63,421 nucleotides of DNA from Cohnella lubricantis (GTDB lineage: Bacteria; Bacillota; Bacilli; Paenibacillales; Paenibacillaceae). Below, piece after piece: positions 15,990-25,168 of the stretch. Numbering within the stretch: the first letter of the stretch is position 1; each line of letters begins with the position of its first letter. The position numbers and the translations under genes were made by a program. The stretch is taken from assembly GCF_014212015.1 (NCBI RefSeq), contig NZ_JACJVN010000081.1:1-63421 (forward strand). Direction: 5' to 3'. Below the pieces are notes generated by a model that searched no databases, was not told the origin of the DNA, and saw nothing but the letters and a program-made list of their open reading frames with translations.

Positions 15990-16796
15990 TCAGAGCCCTC
16001 CGTAACGGCGTGCCCGTCGTTGATATTCGCGGATCGCCTCGTAGAAATGTTGTTCTGAGAATTCTGGCCAATAGACGTCGGTGAACCAGAACTCGCTATA
16101 AGCCAGCTGCCATAGCATGAAGTTCGACAGCCGAAGTTCTCCGCTCGTGCGAATGAGCAGATCCGGATCGGGCATATCGCCCGTCAGAAGGCTGGACGCG
16201 AAGTCTTCCTCGCTGATGGAGTCGGGATTCAGCTCTCCGCTCGCGGCGCGGCGCGCCAGCAAGCGGGCGGCCTCTACCATCTCCATCCGGCTGCCATAGT
16301 TCAACGCGAAATTAAGCACAAGTCCGGTATTCTGTTCGGTTCTCCGAACCGCTTCTTCTAGAGCTGATACGGTATGGTCGGGAAGCAAGTCGCGAACGCC
16401 CATCATCTTCACCTGAACATTGTTCTCGATTAACTCATCCAGCTCGATAGACAGAAATTCTTGCGGCAGCTTCATCAGAAAGTCCACTTCGGATTTGGGA
16501 CGCTTCCAATTCTCCGTGGAGAAGGCATACATCGTCAAATATCGGACGCCGATCTTGTCGGCTGCCTTCACAATGCGCTTGACCGCCTTCATGCCGCTGT
16601 GATGGCCGGCGACGCGCGGCAACCCGCGCGCCTTCGCCCAACGCCCGTTGCCATCCATAATGATGGCTACATGCTGGGGCACATTGTCTGCGGATATCCC
16701 GAAGGTACGTCCGTCATGCTCCTCCGAATCTTCTTGCTTATGCTTATTGGCGTTCTGCAATCGACGAAGCCAGCTGCTGCCGAATCGCTTCACCAT
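15990..16796 (-). CDS. uppS: Undecaprenyl diphosphate synthase
   Basis: A cis-prenyltransferase that makes the C55 lipid carrier for cell wall synthesis from FPP and IPP. 268 residues. Catalytic Asp48 lies in IIMDGNGRWAKARG, followed by the GHHSGMKAV stretch; TMYAFSTENWKRP and the C-terminal DLLIRTSGELRLSNFMLWQL motif are present. It carries ~40 residues ahead of the conserved core, rich in Lys, Gln and Asp, longer than usual. ATG at 16796 with GGGAGG upstream. Confidence 0.96.
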   Translation of the reverse strand: MVKRFGSSWLRRLQNANKHKQEDSEEHDGRTFGISADNVPQHVAIIMDGNGRWAKARGLPRVAGHHSGMKAVKRIVKAADKIGVRYLTMYAFSTENWKRPKSEVDFLMKLPQEFLSIELDELIENNVQVKMMGVRDLLPDHTVSALEEAVRRTEQNTGLVLNFALNYGSRMEMVEAARLLARRAASGELNPDSISEEDFASSLLTGDMPDPDLLIRTSGELRLSNFMLWQLAYSEFWFTDVYWPEFSEQHFYEAIREYQRRARRYGGL

Positions 16797-16849
16797 GGTC
16801 GTACCTCCCGATCAACTCGCCGTAACATCGTCGTTCTAGCCGATGATGA

Positions 16850-16877
16850 ACAATAAACCCCACCTGACGGAGGGGCT
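16850..16877 (-). terminator. Hairpin with T-rich tail between frr and uppS
   Basis: In transcript sense CCCCTCC-GTCA-GGTGGGG (one internal mismatch) followed by TTTATTGTT. It lies 12 bp after frr and probably reduces read-through into uppS and does not block it, as uppS has no clear promoter of its own. Confidence 0.5.
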
Positions 16878-16888
16878 TGGCAGACACA

Positions 16889-17443
16889 TTAAACTTCCAT
16901 GATTTCTTTCTCTTTGGCTGCGAGAATCTTGTCCACTTCCGCGACGAAGCGATCGGTCAGCTTCTGAACGTCCTCTTGGTGACGTCTCGATTCGTCTTCG
17001 GAGATGTCGCCCTTCTCGAGCTTCTTGATGTCGTCGTTGGCATCGCGCCGAATGTTGCGGATTGCTACCTTCGCCTCTTCGCCGTACTTCTTCGTCGACT
17101 TCACCAAGTCTTGGCGGCGTTCTTCCGTCAGCGGAGGAACGACCAACCGGATGATGCTGCCGTCGTTCGCCGGCGTCAAGCCGACATCCGACTTCAGAAT
17201 CGCTTTCTCGATCGCAGCCAGCGCCGATTTGTCCCATGGCTGAATGATCAGCGTACGGGAATCCGGCGTCGTGATGGAGCCCAATTGGTTCACCGGAGTC
17301 ATCGCTCCGTAATATTCCGCTTGTACGCGGTCAAGGATGGCAGGCGTCGCACGGCCTGCGCGCAAGGTTGACAGATCCCGCTTCAAGGCGCCGAGCGCCT
17401 TCTCCATCCGTTCTTCAGCGTTCTTCTTGATCGCTTGAGGCAC
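16889..17443 (-). CDS. frr: Ribosome recycling factor
   Basis: RRF splits post-termination ribosomes with EF-G. 184 residues, the expected size. Hallmarks: [18 protein letters not shown] in the first helix, [31 protein letters not shown], and the long C-terminal helical arm. The start is GTG at 17443, directly after the pyrH stop (TAA then GTG), with GGGGAG inside the end of pyrH; translation is therefore coupled. Confidence 0.97.
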   Translation of the reverse strand: MPQAIKKNAEERMEKALGALKRDLSTLRAGRATPAILDRVQAEYYGAMTPVNQLGSITTPDSRTLIIQPWDKSALAAIEKAILKSDVGLTPANDGSIIRLVVPPLTEERRQDLVKSTKKYGEEAKVAIRNIRRDANDDIKKLEKGDISEDESRRHQEDVQKLTDRFVAEVDKILAAKEKEIMEV

Positions 17444-18190
<747 letters not shown>

Positions 18191-18232
18191 CTATTCGGTC
18201 CTTCGCGGAAGGCGAAACCAGCCGCTTTGTTC

Positions 18233-18258
18233 AAAAAAAGGGAACACGTCGTGTTCCC
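18233..18258 (-). terminator. Intrinsic terminator/attenuator between tsf and pyrH
   Basis: GGGAACAC (18240-18247) and GTGTTCCC (18251-18258) form a perfect 8-bp stem with a 3-nt loop, followed in the minus direction by seven T. It sits 19 bp after the tsf stop and would separate high-level rpsB-tsf expression from pyrH. Confidence 0.9.
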
Positions 18259-18276
18259 TCGGGTCGAGACGAAAGC

Positions 18277-18927
18277 TTATGCTTTAACTTGCGCCATAAC
18301 TTCTTCGACGAAGTTGTCGGCTTTCTTCTCAAGGCCTTCGCCCAGTTCGAAACGAACGAAGCGGCGGATGGTGATCTGCTCGCCGATCGTAGCGATCTTC
18401 TCGTTCAGCAGCGTTTGAACCGTCTTGTCCGGATCCTTAACGAAGGATTGCTCCAGAAGAACGTTCTCCTCGTAGTACTTGTTCAGGCGGCCTTCCACCA
18501 TCTTGTCGACGATCTTCTCAGGCTTGCCTTCGTTCAGCGCTTGAGCGCGAAGAATCTCGCGTTCCTTGTCGAGTTCCGTTTGGTCGACTTCCTCGCGGCG
18601 AACAACCTTCGGATTCGCAGCTGCGATGTGCATCGCAATGTCGCGAACGAGCTCTTTGAATTGATCGGTCATCGCAACGAAGTCGGTCTCGCAGTTGACT
18701 TCGACCAGAACGCCGATGCGGCCTGCGCCGTGAATGTAGGATTCTACGCGGCCTTCAGTAGCGACACGGTCGCCTTTCTTTGCTGCTGCCGCAAGGCCTT
18801 TCTCGCGGAGAAGTTCGGCGGCTTTGGTCAGATCGCCGTTCGCTTCCTCCAGCGCTTTCTTACAATCGAGCATGCCGGCTCCGGTTCTCTCACGGAGAGA
18901 TTTTACGTCTGCTGCGTTAACTGCCAA
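18277..18927 (-). CDS. tsf: Elongation factor Ts
   Basis: The nucleotide exchange factor of EF-Tu. 216 residues, the short form: B. subtilis EF-Ts is about 290. The N-terminal UBA-like domain ([22 protein letters not shown]), the EF-Tu-contacting [27 protein letters not shown] region (key TDFVA), and one core subdomain with coiled coil are present; the second core subdomain appears reduced. The start is TTG at 18927, with GGAGG 8 bp upstream. It follows rpsB, as in most bacteria. Confidence 0.96.
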   Translation of the reverse strand: MAVNAADVKSLRERTGAGMLDCKKALEEANGDLTKAAELLREKGLAAAAKKGDRVATEGRVESYIHGAGRIGVLVEVNCETDFVAMTDQFKELVRDIAMHIAAANPKVVRREEVDQTELDKEREILRAQALNEGKPEKIVDKMVEGRLNKYYEENVLLEQSFVKDPDKTVQTLLNEKIATIGEQITIRRFVRFELGEGLEKKADNFVEEVMAQVKA

Positions 18928-18988
18928 GGGAATAACCTCCTATTGATCCGCTGCGATGCCGCAGCGCAAGGGTAAGTACTGTTTCTTT

Positions 18989-19026
18989 AAAAAAAGGGCG
19001 GCAAGAAGGTTCTCTTCTGACCACCC
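18989..19026 (-). terminator. Intrinsic terminator/attenuator between rpsB and tsf
   Basis: Transcript-sense stem GGGTGGTCAGAAG with CTTCTTGCCGCCC (some G-T pairs) followed by seven T at 18995-18989. It lies about 30 bp after rpsB and would let S2 be made in excess over EF-Ts. Confidence 0.85.
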
Positions 19027-19054
19027 TTTGCTTCGTGCTTGCTTATAGCTTTAA

Positions 19055-19753
19055 TTATTCGGCTACTACTTCGCCTTGACGGGACTCGACGATAGCGTCG
19101 GCCATCTTGGACGTCAGCAGCTTAACGGCGCGAATGGCGTCGTCGTTGCCCGGAATGACGTAGTCGATCTCGTCCGGATCGCAGTTCGTGTCTACGATGC
19201 CGACGATCGGAATGCCCAGCTTGCGAGCTTCCGCAACCGCGATACGCTCCTTGCGCGGATCGATGATAAACAGCGCGTCAGGAAGCTTGCGCATGTTCTT
19301 GATGCCGCCCAGGAACTTCTCAAGACGCTCTTTCTCCTTGCGGAGCAAGATAACTTCTTTCTTAGGAAGAACTTCGAACGTGCCGTCCTCTTCCCATTTG
19401 GTAAGCTGGTGCAGACGGTCCGTACGCTTCTGAATCGTGGAGAAGTTCGTCAGCGTGCCGCCGAGCCAGCGTTGGTTGATGTAGTATTGGCCGCTGCGTT
19501 CCGCTTCGTCTCTGACGGAGTCTTGCGCTTGCTTCTTCGTGCCGACGAACAGCATCGTGCCGCCGTTCTCTGCCAGCTGGCGAACGAAGTTATAAGCCTC
19601 GTCTACTTTCTTGACCGTCTTCTGCAGGTCGATAATGTAAATGCCGTTACGTTCAGTGAAGATGTACTTGTCCATCTTAGGGTTCCAACGACGAGTCTGG
19701 TGACCGAAGTGTACCCCAGCTTCGAGAAGCTGCTTCATGGAGATTACTGCCAT
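19055..19753 (-). CDS. rpsB: Ribosomal protein S2
   Basis: 30S subunit protein uS2, 232 residues from the ATG at 19753, which has a GGAGG site 9 bp upstream. An open frame extends further upstream but is non-homologous. Family stretches seen: [19 protein letters not shown] at the N-terminus, [11 protein letters not shown] in the middle and [14 protein letters not shown] near residue 185. The first gene of the rpsB-tsf pair; its own promoter lies about 130 bp upstream. Confidence 0.98.
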   Translation of the reverse strand: MAVISMKQLLEAGVHFGHQTRRWNPKMDKYIFTERNGIYIIDLQKTVKKVDEAYNFVRQLAENGGTMLFVGTKKQAQDSVRDEAERSGQYYINQRWLGGTLTNFSTIQKRTDRLHQLTKWEEDGTFEVLPKKEVILLRKEKERLEKFLGGIKNMRKLPDALFIIDPRKERIAVAEARKLGIPIVGIVDTNCDPDEIDYVIPGNDDAIRAVKLLTSKMADAIVESRQGEVVAE

Positions 19754-19877
19754 CTTAACTGCACCTCCTAGTGGTTTTGTGTAGGTGAATCTCCTCCGCC
19801 ATTCGCATCTTCCGCCAGAACTCGCGATCTCGCGAGCACCCCTGACGAAATTGAACGGCGTGCGTTTTTTCACACCG
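19754..19877 (-). promoter_or_regulatory. rpsB 5' leader with short perfect hairpin
   Basis: About 120 nt lie between the predicted transcription start and rpsB. A 7-bp inverted repeat with a 2-nt gap, CTCGCGA/TCGCGAG, is at 19821-19836; a closed loop this small would need to open by two pairs. Ribosomal protein operons are often feedback-regulated through such leaders, and S2 binding here is possible but unproven. Confidence 0.3.
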
Positions 19878-19883
19878 GGTAAT

Positions 19884-19912
19884 ACTATAACATATCGCGA
19901 GCGACCGCGCAA
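19884..19912 (-). promoter_or_regulatory. SigA promoter of rpsB
   Basis: Minus strand: TTGCGC (19912-19907), a 17-bp spacer, and TATAGT (19889-19884) preceded by TGT (extended -10). It lies 21 bp downstream of the MltG-like gene stop, marking the border between the flagellar operon and the ribosomal operon. Confidence 0.75.
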
Positions 19913-19933
19913 TGGCTTCGGCCGCTCGATTCC

Positions 19934-20431
19934 TCAATATTTATTGCGGGTCAGTTCCTCTATGATCTCGTCATAGGACGGCTTGCCTTCGAATGTACAA
20001 GGACCGACCCGTATCTTCGTGCTGTAGGGCTTAGCCTGCTGGATAAAAGCTTGTTTGTCGTTGATGAGCCCAAGGCTCATTAACGCATCGGAGACTTCCG
20101 CCAGGGTGGCATCCTGCCAGACATACAGCGTGCGGGCATTCGCCCGCTCCGCCTCCGATCCGGCTGCCGTCTGACCGCTTGCTGCTGCTTCCTTCGCCTT
20201 CGCGACGGCGGCATCAAGCTCCTCTTGCGTATAGGTTCGTCCGTCCGCTTCCGGATCAACGAGCGTCAAGCCTTGCGCTGCCGCTTCCTTCTGCAGATCT
20301 TCCTTGCTTAACGGTTCGTTCGGGAGAGCGGATTTGCCGGCGGATTCCGCTGCGGTCATGAGCTGCAGCAGGATGGCGCCGATCGCCAGCCCAAGCCCGA
20401 AGCCGATCAGCCAGCTCCGGCGTTTACGCAT
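19934..20431 (-). CDS. Membrane-anchored protein with MltG/YceG-like LysM-type module
   Basis: 165 residues. A basic start (MRKRRSW) leads to one membrane helix (~7-25); then a ~65-residue acidic and Ala-rich linker, and a C-terminal domain (~98-160: VWQDATLAEVSDALMSLGLI, then FEGKPSYDEIIEEL) that resembles the N-terminal LysM-like part of MltG. The catalytic lytic transglycosylase domain of MltG is missing, so it is probably a wall-binding or scaffold protein. It overlaps the swrB-like gene by 8 bp and is the last gene before rpsB. Function not known. Confidence 0.6.
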   Translation of the reverse strand: MRKRRSWLIGFGLGLAIGAILLQLMTAAESAGKSALPNEPLSKEDLQKEAAAQGLTLVDPEADGRTYTQEELDAAVAKAKEAAASGQTAAGSEAERANARTLYVWQDATLAEVSDALMSLGLINDKQAFIQQAKPYSTKIRVGPCTFEGKPSYDEIIEELTRNKY

Positions 20432-21032
20432 GCTGCTCCTCCTCCCGCTTGGCTAGTTGCAGAATGAGCTGCACTTCGCCCTTGTTCAGCCCGAGCGTCT
20501 TGGCGATCTGTTCGACAGACCGGCCGCGGCTATGCAGATCGAGCAGTTCGGCGTACCTGGCGTGAATCGATTGGGGAACGAGGTTATGCAGATCGGCCTC
20601 CTCTGCAGCAAGATGCGGCTTGGCCTCGAGATCAGGGACGGATGCCAGATCCGAAGCAGACGCCGAAGACGATAGCGCTGCCGGTCCGTGCGGTTCGGCT
20701 GAGACCGCCGAATCCGTTGACGCCGCCGAAGTTGCCGATTGCTGCGACTCGGAAGCTTGACCCTGCGCTCTCCATTCGACCATCTGCGTCTCTAGCTCCC
20801 GGATGCGCAGCCCGAGGCGGCGCACCGTATCGTCCTGCTCCTTCTTAAAAGAAGCGACGGCATCGACCAGCTCCCGATTCTCTGCCTCCAGATCCTCGAG
20901 GAGCCTGTCGTATGCTTCGTCGCTCTGAAGCGCTGCCGCCTCCCCCGCCTCGCCTTGCTTCGGCTTCGGAAGCAGCCAGCCATAGCCGGCAATCGCAGCG
21001 CCTATAATAACCAACGTATGCCAAGGCTCCAT
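20424..21032 (-). CDS. SwrB-like protein (membrane anchor, coiled coil, C-terminal helix-turn-helix)
   Basis: 202 residues with one N-terminal membrane helix (~6-20), a coiled coil (~40-90, LLEDLEAENRELVDAV and RIRELETQMVEW), a Ser/Ala-rich spacer, and a C-terminal HTH-like segment (HSRGRSVEQIAKTLGLNKGE). In B. subtilis, swrB lies between sigD and rpsB and its product activates flagellar basal-body assembly and export; the same position and layout support the call, though three genes intervene here before sigD. The DUF6115 family has this shape. Sequence similarity to SwrB cannot be scored by eye. Confidence 0.6.
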   Translation of the reverse strand: MEPWHTLVIIGAAIAGYGWLLPKPKQGEAGEAAALQSDEAYDRLLEDLEAENRELVDAVASFKKEQDDTVRRLGLRIRELETQMVEWRAQGQASESQQSATSAASTDSAVSAEPHGPAALSSSASASDLASVPDLEAKPHLAAEEADLHNLVPQSIHARYAELLDLHSRGRSVEQIAKTLGLNKGEVQLILQLAKREEEQHA

Positions 21033-21067
21033 ATCTCTGCCACCTTTCCACTACCCTCGGGGGCCCG

Positions 21068-21388
21068 TTACAGCTTGATATCCAGATGTCTCCCCTTGTA
21101 AGGGTGCGCGGACTGTTCGTCTTCGCCCGGTTCCGATTCGCCGCCGCCGTTCTTCCCAGCGGCAGAAGAATGCTTCTTGCGCTCTCGGGGCTCCTTCTCC
21201 GAGATGGACCGCTTGCCAGCGGACTCAAGCCTCACGCTGCTCTGCGCTTGCTTCTCCGCCTGCTTGGCCGCTTGGTGGCCGAGCGCAGCCTGTTCCATCG
21301 CGGAACGCTGCTGCTGTTGCTGCTGCAGCGGAGACATCTCGAGCGTCCGCGGCAGTGAGGTCTGAAGATCGATTGGCCTGTAGCTCAT
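21068..21388 (-). CDS. Small hydrophilic protein of unknown function in fla operon
   Basis: 106 residues, no membrane segment. It begins MSYRPIDLQTSLPRT, has a run of six Gln (~22-27), a highly charged low-complexity centre (Lys, Arg, Glu, Ser), and ends HPYKGRHLDIKL. The conserved-looking ends suggest a short docking protein; I do not recognise a family. It lies between fapA and the swrB-like gene, 17 bp after fapA, so it is almost certainly co-expressed with flagellar genes. Confidence 0.65.
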   Translation of the reverse strand: MSYRPIDLQTSLPRTLEMSPLQQQQQQRSAMEQAALGHQAAKQAEKQAQSSVRLESAGKRSISEKEPRERKKHSSAAGKNGGGESEPGEDEQSAHPYKGRHLDIKL

Positions 21389-21405
21389 CCGGAGCCCCTC
21401 CCCTG

Positions 21406-22818
21406 TCAGCCGTAGGGAACAAGATTAATCTCCCCATCGAAGAAGCGGAACGATACGCGCTGGATGCTGTCTTTGACGAAGCGCGTATAGCGGCCGATGA
21501 CGATCTTCGTTCCGCCGAATATCGTGTGCGTCACATCCACCCGAGCGGAGGTCATGTCCTCCAGCGACTTCTCAATCTGGAGAATGCCCTCCTTCGCTAG
21601 CTGAAGCTCCTCAGCCGTCTGCCGGCGGGTTGCGCCGAGCTTGCTGCGCATCTCCATCCGATCCGGCGACAATTGGCCGACCGCCGCCATTTGGTTAAGC
21701 AGCGCCAGCGCCTTGTCGGTCTTGTCGAGGCTCGCCGTCAATTCCCGCACGCTGTTGCGAAGCTCGACGAGCTCTTGGCGCAATTCCGGCCGCACGCCAA
21801 CTTCAACCGCCGTCGCCGTCGACATCGAGTTGCCGAGCATCCGTACCGCGACGCGTTCTCCCGCTTGCATCACCCCGCCGACGATAAGCCCTTTAGTTCC
21901 AGTGCAGGTGATGCTGTTCCCGGCTCTCACATTGGAGTGCATGATGCTCTGCATGACGGTTACGTCCTCGCCGGCGATAACGTTGCCTTCTTGGATGAAG
22001 GAGCACTTCACCGACCGTCCGGCTTTCACGAACCCTTTGTTGCTTCCGATAATCCCGCCGCTGACCTCGATAGATCCTTCGGACTCCACTTCAGCGCCTT
22101 CGATTCCGCCTGTTACCCGGATGTCTCCGGAAGCGCGTATCTTGAAGCCGGTCAGAACGTTGCCGCGAATGACGACCGTTCCGACAAAATCGATGTTGCC
22201 AATATTGTAGTCGACGTCCCCATTCACTTCATAGACCGGGAATACGTTCAGCCTATCTTTATCGGTCTTCGTGACCAAGCCGTCGATTGCCGCGTATAAC
22301 CCTGTGTTCTCGGCGTTAGCGACGACGTTTTTACCAATTTTAAAATTCGCTTCCTTGCCGTCCTTGGCTGGAATCTCTTCTCCCGCGACGTTCATGCCCG
22401 GTATGCCCGGCTGAGGCGGATACCGCTCTGCGATCAATTGACCGGCTTTCACGTTCGCAAGCTTGACGATCTCCTTGTAATCGGCGCTTCCGTCTTCGCG
22501 GATCAGCGGCCTCCGATCCTTGGAATCGGCATCGTACAGCACTTTAACGAATCCGTCGGCGCCGTTGCGAGCTTCCGTCCCGACAGCAATAATATTCTCG
22601 CTGAGATAGAAATCTTGCGGGCTTGCGCAAATCATCTGCAGAATATCTTTGCGCAATCCGTATTTAACTCCATGGGAAGCGATGAACCGCTCCAGCTCCG
22701 CATCGGTCATCCGGATCGGATTCTCTACTTGCTTAAAAGATAAATACGCCTGCATCTTATCTTCCGACAACGTGATCAGCAAAACTTCCTTCCAGTCTAG
22801 ATGCGGACTTGCAGTCAT
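21406..22818 (-). CDS. fapA: FapA-family (DUF342) protein
   Basis: 470 residues. The N-terminal ~60 residues resemble a Jag-N-like start; FapA/DUF342 marks follow: AERYPPQPGIPGMNVAGEEI near 140-160, then a right-handed beta-helix with turns such as VRGNVLTGFKIRASGDIRV and GGIIGSNKGFVKAG; a coiled coil (~365-435) and a final beta segment (IFGGTKIVIG). FapA in Vibrio promotes flagellation; in Firmicutes the role is not settled. The chosen ATG at 22818 is 8 bp after GGGGG; a GTG three codons upstream sits inside that site. It is inserted between sigD and the swrB-like gene. Confidence 0.85.
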   Translation of the reverse strand: MTASPHLDWKEVLLITLSEDKMQAYLSFKQVENPIRMTDAELERFIASHGVKYGLRKDILQMICASPQDFYLSENIIAVGTEARNGADGFVKVLYDADSKDRRPLIREDGSADYKEIVKLANVKAGQLIAERYPPQPGIPGMNVAGEEIPAKDGKEANFKIGKNVVANAENTGLYAAIDGLVTKTDKDRLNVFPVYEVNGDVDYNIGNIDFVGTVVIRGNVLTGFKIRASGDIRVTGGIEGAEVESEGSIEVSGGIIGSNKGFVKAGRSVKCSFIQEGNVIAGEDVTVMQSIMHSNVRAGNSITCTGTKGLIVGGVMQAGERVAVRMLGNSMSTATAVEVGVRPELRQELVELRNSVRELTASLDKTDKALALLNQMAAVGQLSPDRMEMRSKLGATRRQTAEELQLAKEGILQIEKSLEDMTSARVDVTHTIFGGTKIVIGRYTRFVKDSIQRVSFRFFDGEINLVPYG

Positions 22819-22840
22819 CCTTCGCACCCCCGGTCTTAGG

Positions 22841-23626
22841 CTAATGTTGTAACAGCTGGTCCCTCTGCTTGCCCAGCGCTGTTCGTAACCGAAGGATCGC
22901 TTTGGAGTGAAGCTGCGAGATTCTAGATGGCGATAAAGACATCACTTCGGCTATTTCGCTTAACGATAAATCCTCGTAATAGAAGAGAGACACGACCGTT
23001 CGTTCTTTGGGGGTCAGCTTCTCGATCCCCTGCGTTAACGCTTCTTTTAAATACGTCTCATGAACCTTGGATTCGGGGTTGACCGCTTTGTCGTCCACGA
23101 GCAGCGACAGCCTCGTCTCCGACTCTTCCTCCCGAATCGGATCCTCTAAGGAGCAGACCGCCGAGACGGCTACTTCTTGAAGCATCTGTTGAAATTCTTT
23201 GTGCGATATATTCAAATAGCCGCATACTTCCTCGTCGGAAGCAGAACGCAAGTTCCGCTGTTCTAGAACGGTGTATGCGTCCTCCAGTTTTTTGGCTTTA
23301 TCTCGGACAGAACGCGGCACCCAATCGCCTTGGCGAAGACCGTCGATTATGGAGCCGCGAATTCTCCAGGAGGCATACGTCTCGAATTGCAGCCCGCGCT
23401 GGTAATCGAATTTCTCGATCGCGTCGATCAGCCCCATGATTCCGTTGCTCGCCAAGTCGTCTTTGGTGACGTTCTTGGGCAAACCGACGGCCATCCGGCT
23501 AGATACGTAATCGACCAGCGGCAAATAATGCTCGATCAGCTGTCTTCTCGCCTCTGCATCCCCATCTTCCTTCCAGCTCTTCCAACAATCTTGATGGGAC
23601 AAGCGTGAACGGTTATGATCGATCAT
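22841..23626 (-). CDS. sigD: Flagellar/motility sigma factor SigD (FliA, sigma-28)
   Basis: 261 residues. Region 2 is seen as LPLVDYVSSRMAVGLPKNV, then DDLASNGIMGLIDAIEKFD and FETYASWRIRGSIID; region 3 follows (DWVPRSVRDKAKKLEDAY), then region 4 with ERTVVSLFYYEDLSLSEIAEV and SPSRISQLHSKA. This matches FliA/WhiG-type sigma factors that read late flagellar and chemotaxis promoters. FlgM, its anti-sigma factor, is not in the window. It lies near the end of the fla/che operon, as in B. subtilis, so its level rises with full transcription of the operon. Confidence 0.97.
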   Translation of the reverse strand: MIDHNRSRLSHQDCWKSWKEDGDAEARRQLIEHYLPLVDYVSSRMAVGLPKNVTKDDLASNGIMGLIDAIEKFDYQRGLQFETYASWRIRGSIIDGLRQGDWVPRSVRDKAKKLEDAYTVLEQRNLRSASDEEVCGYLNISHKEFQQMLQEVAVSAVCSLEDPIREEESETRLSLLVDDKAVNPESKVHETYLKEALTQGIEKLTPKERTVVSLFYYEDLSLSEIAEVMSLSPSRISQLHSKAILRLRTALGKQRDQLLQH

Positions 23627-23642
23627 CTTTGCATCACCATCC

Positions 23643-24053
23643 TTATTCGTCCGTCATTCGCCTGACTGCCGTGACAACGTCCTCCGTACTCGGATGCTCG
23701 AGCGTTACGAGCCGCTTCGGATTCAGCGGCTGAAATCCGCTGATCGGGCGGCCGCCGCCGTCCGTCCGTTGTTCCTTCAGCATGTCGGTCAATTCGCCGC
23801 CGTCATCCGGAGTCGTCAGATCGATGGCCTGGCCGTTCCCTTCCTTCGGCAGCTTCATATAACTGGGCGCAGCCGGTTTAAGCAGAACGCTCAGCGCGAT
23901 CCGGACGACAGCCGCCAAAGCCGCGAAAGCCAGAAAAGCGTAAAAGCTGCGCAAAAGCGTCGTCCCAATCGTGTTGCGCGATACTTGGAACAAGAATGCC
24001 AGCACGGCGCCGAAAACGCCAAAACCGAACGTCCAACGCCATTTACCGCTCAT
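23643..24053 (-). CDS. Small two-helix membrane protein of unknown function
   Basis: 136 residues from the ATG at 24053, which follows AAGGAG by 7 bp; the open frame extends upstream but over cheD. Two hydrophobic segments (~8-24 and ~33-56) are followed by a cytosolic tail with SGFQPLNPKRLVTLEH. No family recognised. It lies between cheD and sigD, 16 bp before sigD, a place where B. subtilis has no gene. Confidence 0.7.
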   Translation of the reverse strand: MSGKWRWTFGFGVFGAVLAFLFQVSRNTIGTTLLRSFYAFLAFAALAAVVRIALSVLLKPAAPSYMKLPKEGNGQAIDLTTPDDGGELTDMLKEQRTDGGGRPISGFQPLNPKRLVTLEHPSTEDVVTAVRRMTDE

Positions 24054-24054
24054 T

Positions 24055-24549
24055 TCAAATCTCCTTTGTGCCAAACTGTACGCTGCGAATCGTGAGAATG
24101 CCGCTTGCGCTGTCAAGCTCGATTGTGCGTCCGTAATTGCCGCCGGTATCTTCCGAGGCAATCGGGATCGCCAGACGCTCGAGCTCCTCCTTGGCCGATT
24201 CGACGTTGCGCGGCCCGATCCGAAGGCTGTCGCTGCCGCCTGCGAAAGCGAACATCTGCGCCCCCCCGGCAAGCTTGGCGACCAATCGCCGGCGGTCCGC
24301 TCCCAATTGAAGCAGACGCGCGAGCAGCTCGGGGATCGACGTGTCAGCGTACTTCGCGATGTTCAGTTGGCCTTCTCGGGCGATATCCGAGCTTGGCAGC
24401 ATGATGTGCGCCATGCCGGCCACGAGCCGCAGCGGATCAAACAACGTCAGTCCGACGCAAGAGCCAAGCCCTGTTGTCTTCAGAATGGCGCCGCCGAATG
24501 CAACCCCAATGTCCGCCATTCCGACTTTGACCATATTCCCTTCATTCAT
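24055..24549 (-). CDS. cheD: Chemoreceptor glutamine deamidase CheD
   Basis: CheD deamidates receptor glutamines and also binds CheC, which together adjust CheA activity in Gram-positive chemotaxis. 164 residues. The catalytic Cys31 lies in TTGLGSCVGLTLFD and His48 in GMAHIMLP; the third element NYGRTIEL is near residue 140. It overlaps cheC by 4 bp (ATGA), consistent with making the two partners together. Confidence 0.96.
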   Translation of the reverse strand: MNEGNMVKVGMADIGVAFGGAILKTTGLGSCVGLTLFDPLRLVAGMAHIMLPSSDIAREGQLNIAKYADTSIPELLARLLQLGADRRRLVAKLAGGAQMFAFAGGSDSLRIGPRNVESAKEELERLAIPIASEDTGGNYGRTIELDSASGILTIRSVQFGTKEI

Positions 24550-25166
24550 TCAAGCGGCACTCCCAACGAGACGAACATCCTAGCGAATGACTCCGGATCG
24601 GGAATGAAGAAGAAGTAACCTTCCGCTTCCCGTTCATCCTTTAGAAAAGTCGTGCTGATCAGCAAGGCGTCGTCCCCCATCGTGCCGAACTGCAGCAAGC
24701 CGTAGCTGAGAATCGCCCCCGCCATGTCGACCGCGACCTGGGGCACTGTCGGCGACATGGCAAGCCCCGTCAGATCGGCAAGGGAAGACAAGTACGAGCC
24801 TGCGAGGATGTTCCCGATCTCGCACAGCGCGGATAGCTCAAGCTCGCTGTACTCGTTCTCGTCCTCAAGCTCGAAGCCAGCCAGCTCTCGCAGCAAGAGT
24901 CTGGCTTGCTCCCGGCTCATGAGGAAGAACATATTGCCCGGCGCATCGCCGTCAACGCGAAGGAAGACGGCGACGACGACCTCTTCCGATCCGCCGACGC
25001 GGTCGGCGATCGATTCGAAAGGCACGAAGCTGACGGTCGGCACCGACATATCTACCGGCTTGTCCAACATCCGGGACAAAGCCGTTGCGGCATTGCCCGC
25101 TCCTATATTGCCGACTTCGCGAAGGACGTCCATTTTGAAATCCGGGTTATGGTTGAACAGTTCCAC
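24546..25166 (-). CDS. cheC: CheY-P phosphatase CheC
   Basis: 206 residues. Two phosphatase half-sites of the form E-x2-N are visible: REVGNIGAG (Glu17, Asn20) and CEIGNILAG (Glu116, Asn119), each followed by a Pro ~23 residues on, as in B. subtilis CheC. It removes phosphate from CheY and is stimulated by CheD, forming a feedback loop. It starts 2 bp from the end of cheW. Confidence 0.96.
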   Translation of the reverse strand: MELFNHNPDFKMDVLREVGNIGAGNAATALSRMLDKPVDMSVPTVSFVPFESIADRVGGSEEVVVAVFLRVDGDAPGNMFFLMSREQARLLLRELAGFELEDENEYSELELSALCEIGNILAGSYLSSLADLTGLAMSPTVPQVAVDMAGAILSYGLLQFGTMGDDALLISTTFLKDEREAEGYFFFIPDPESFARMFVSLGVPLE

Positions 25167-25168
25167 GA

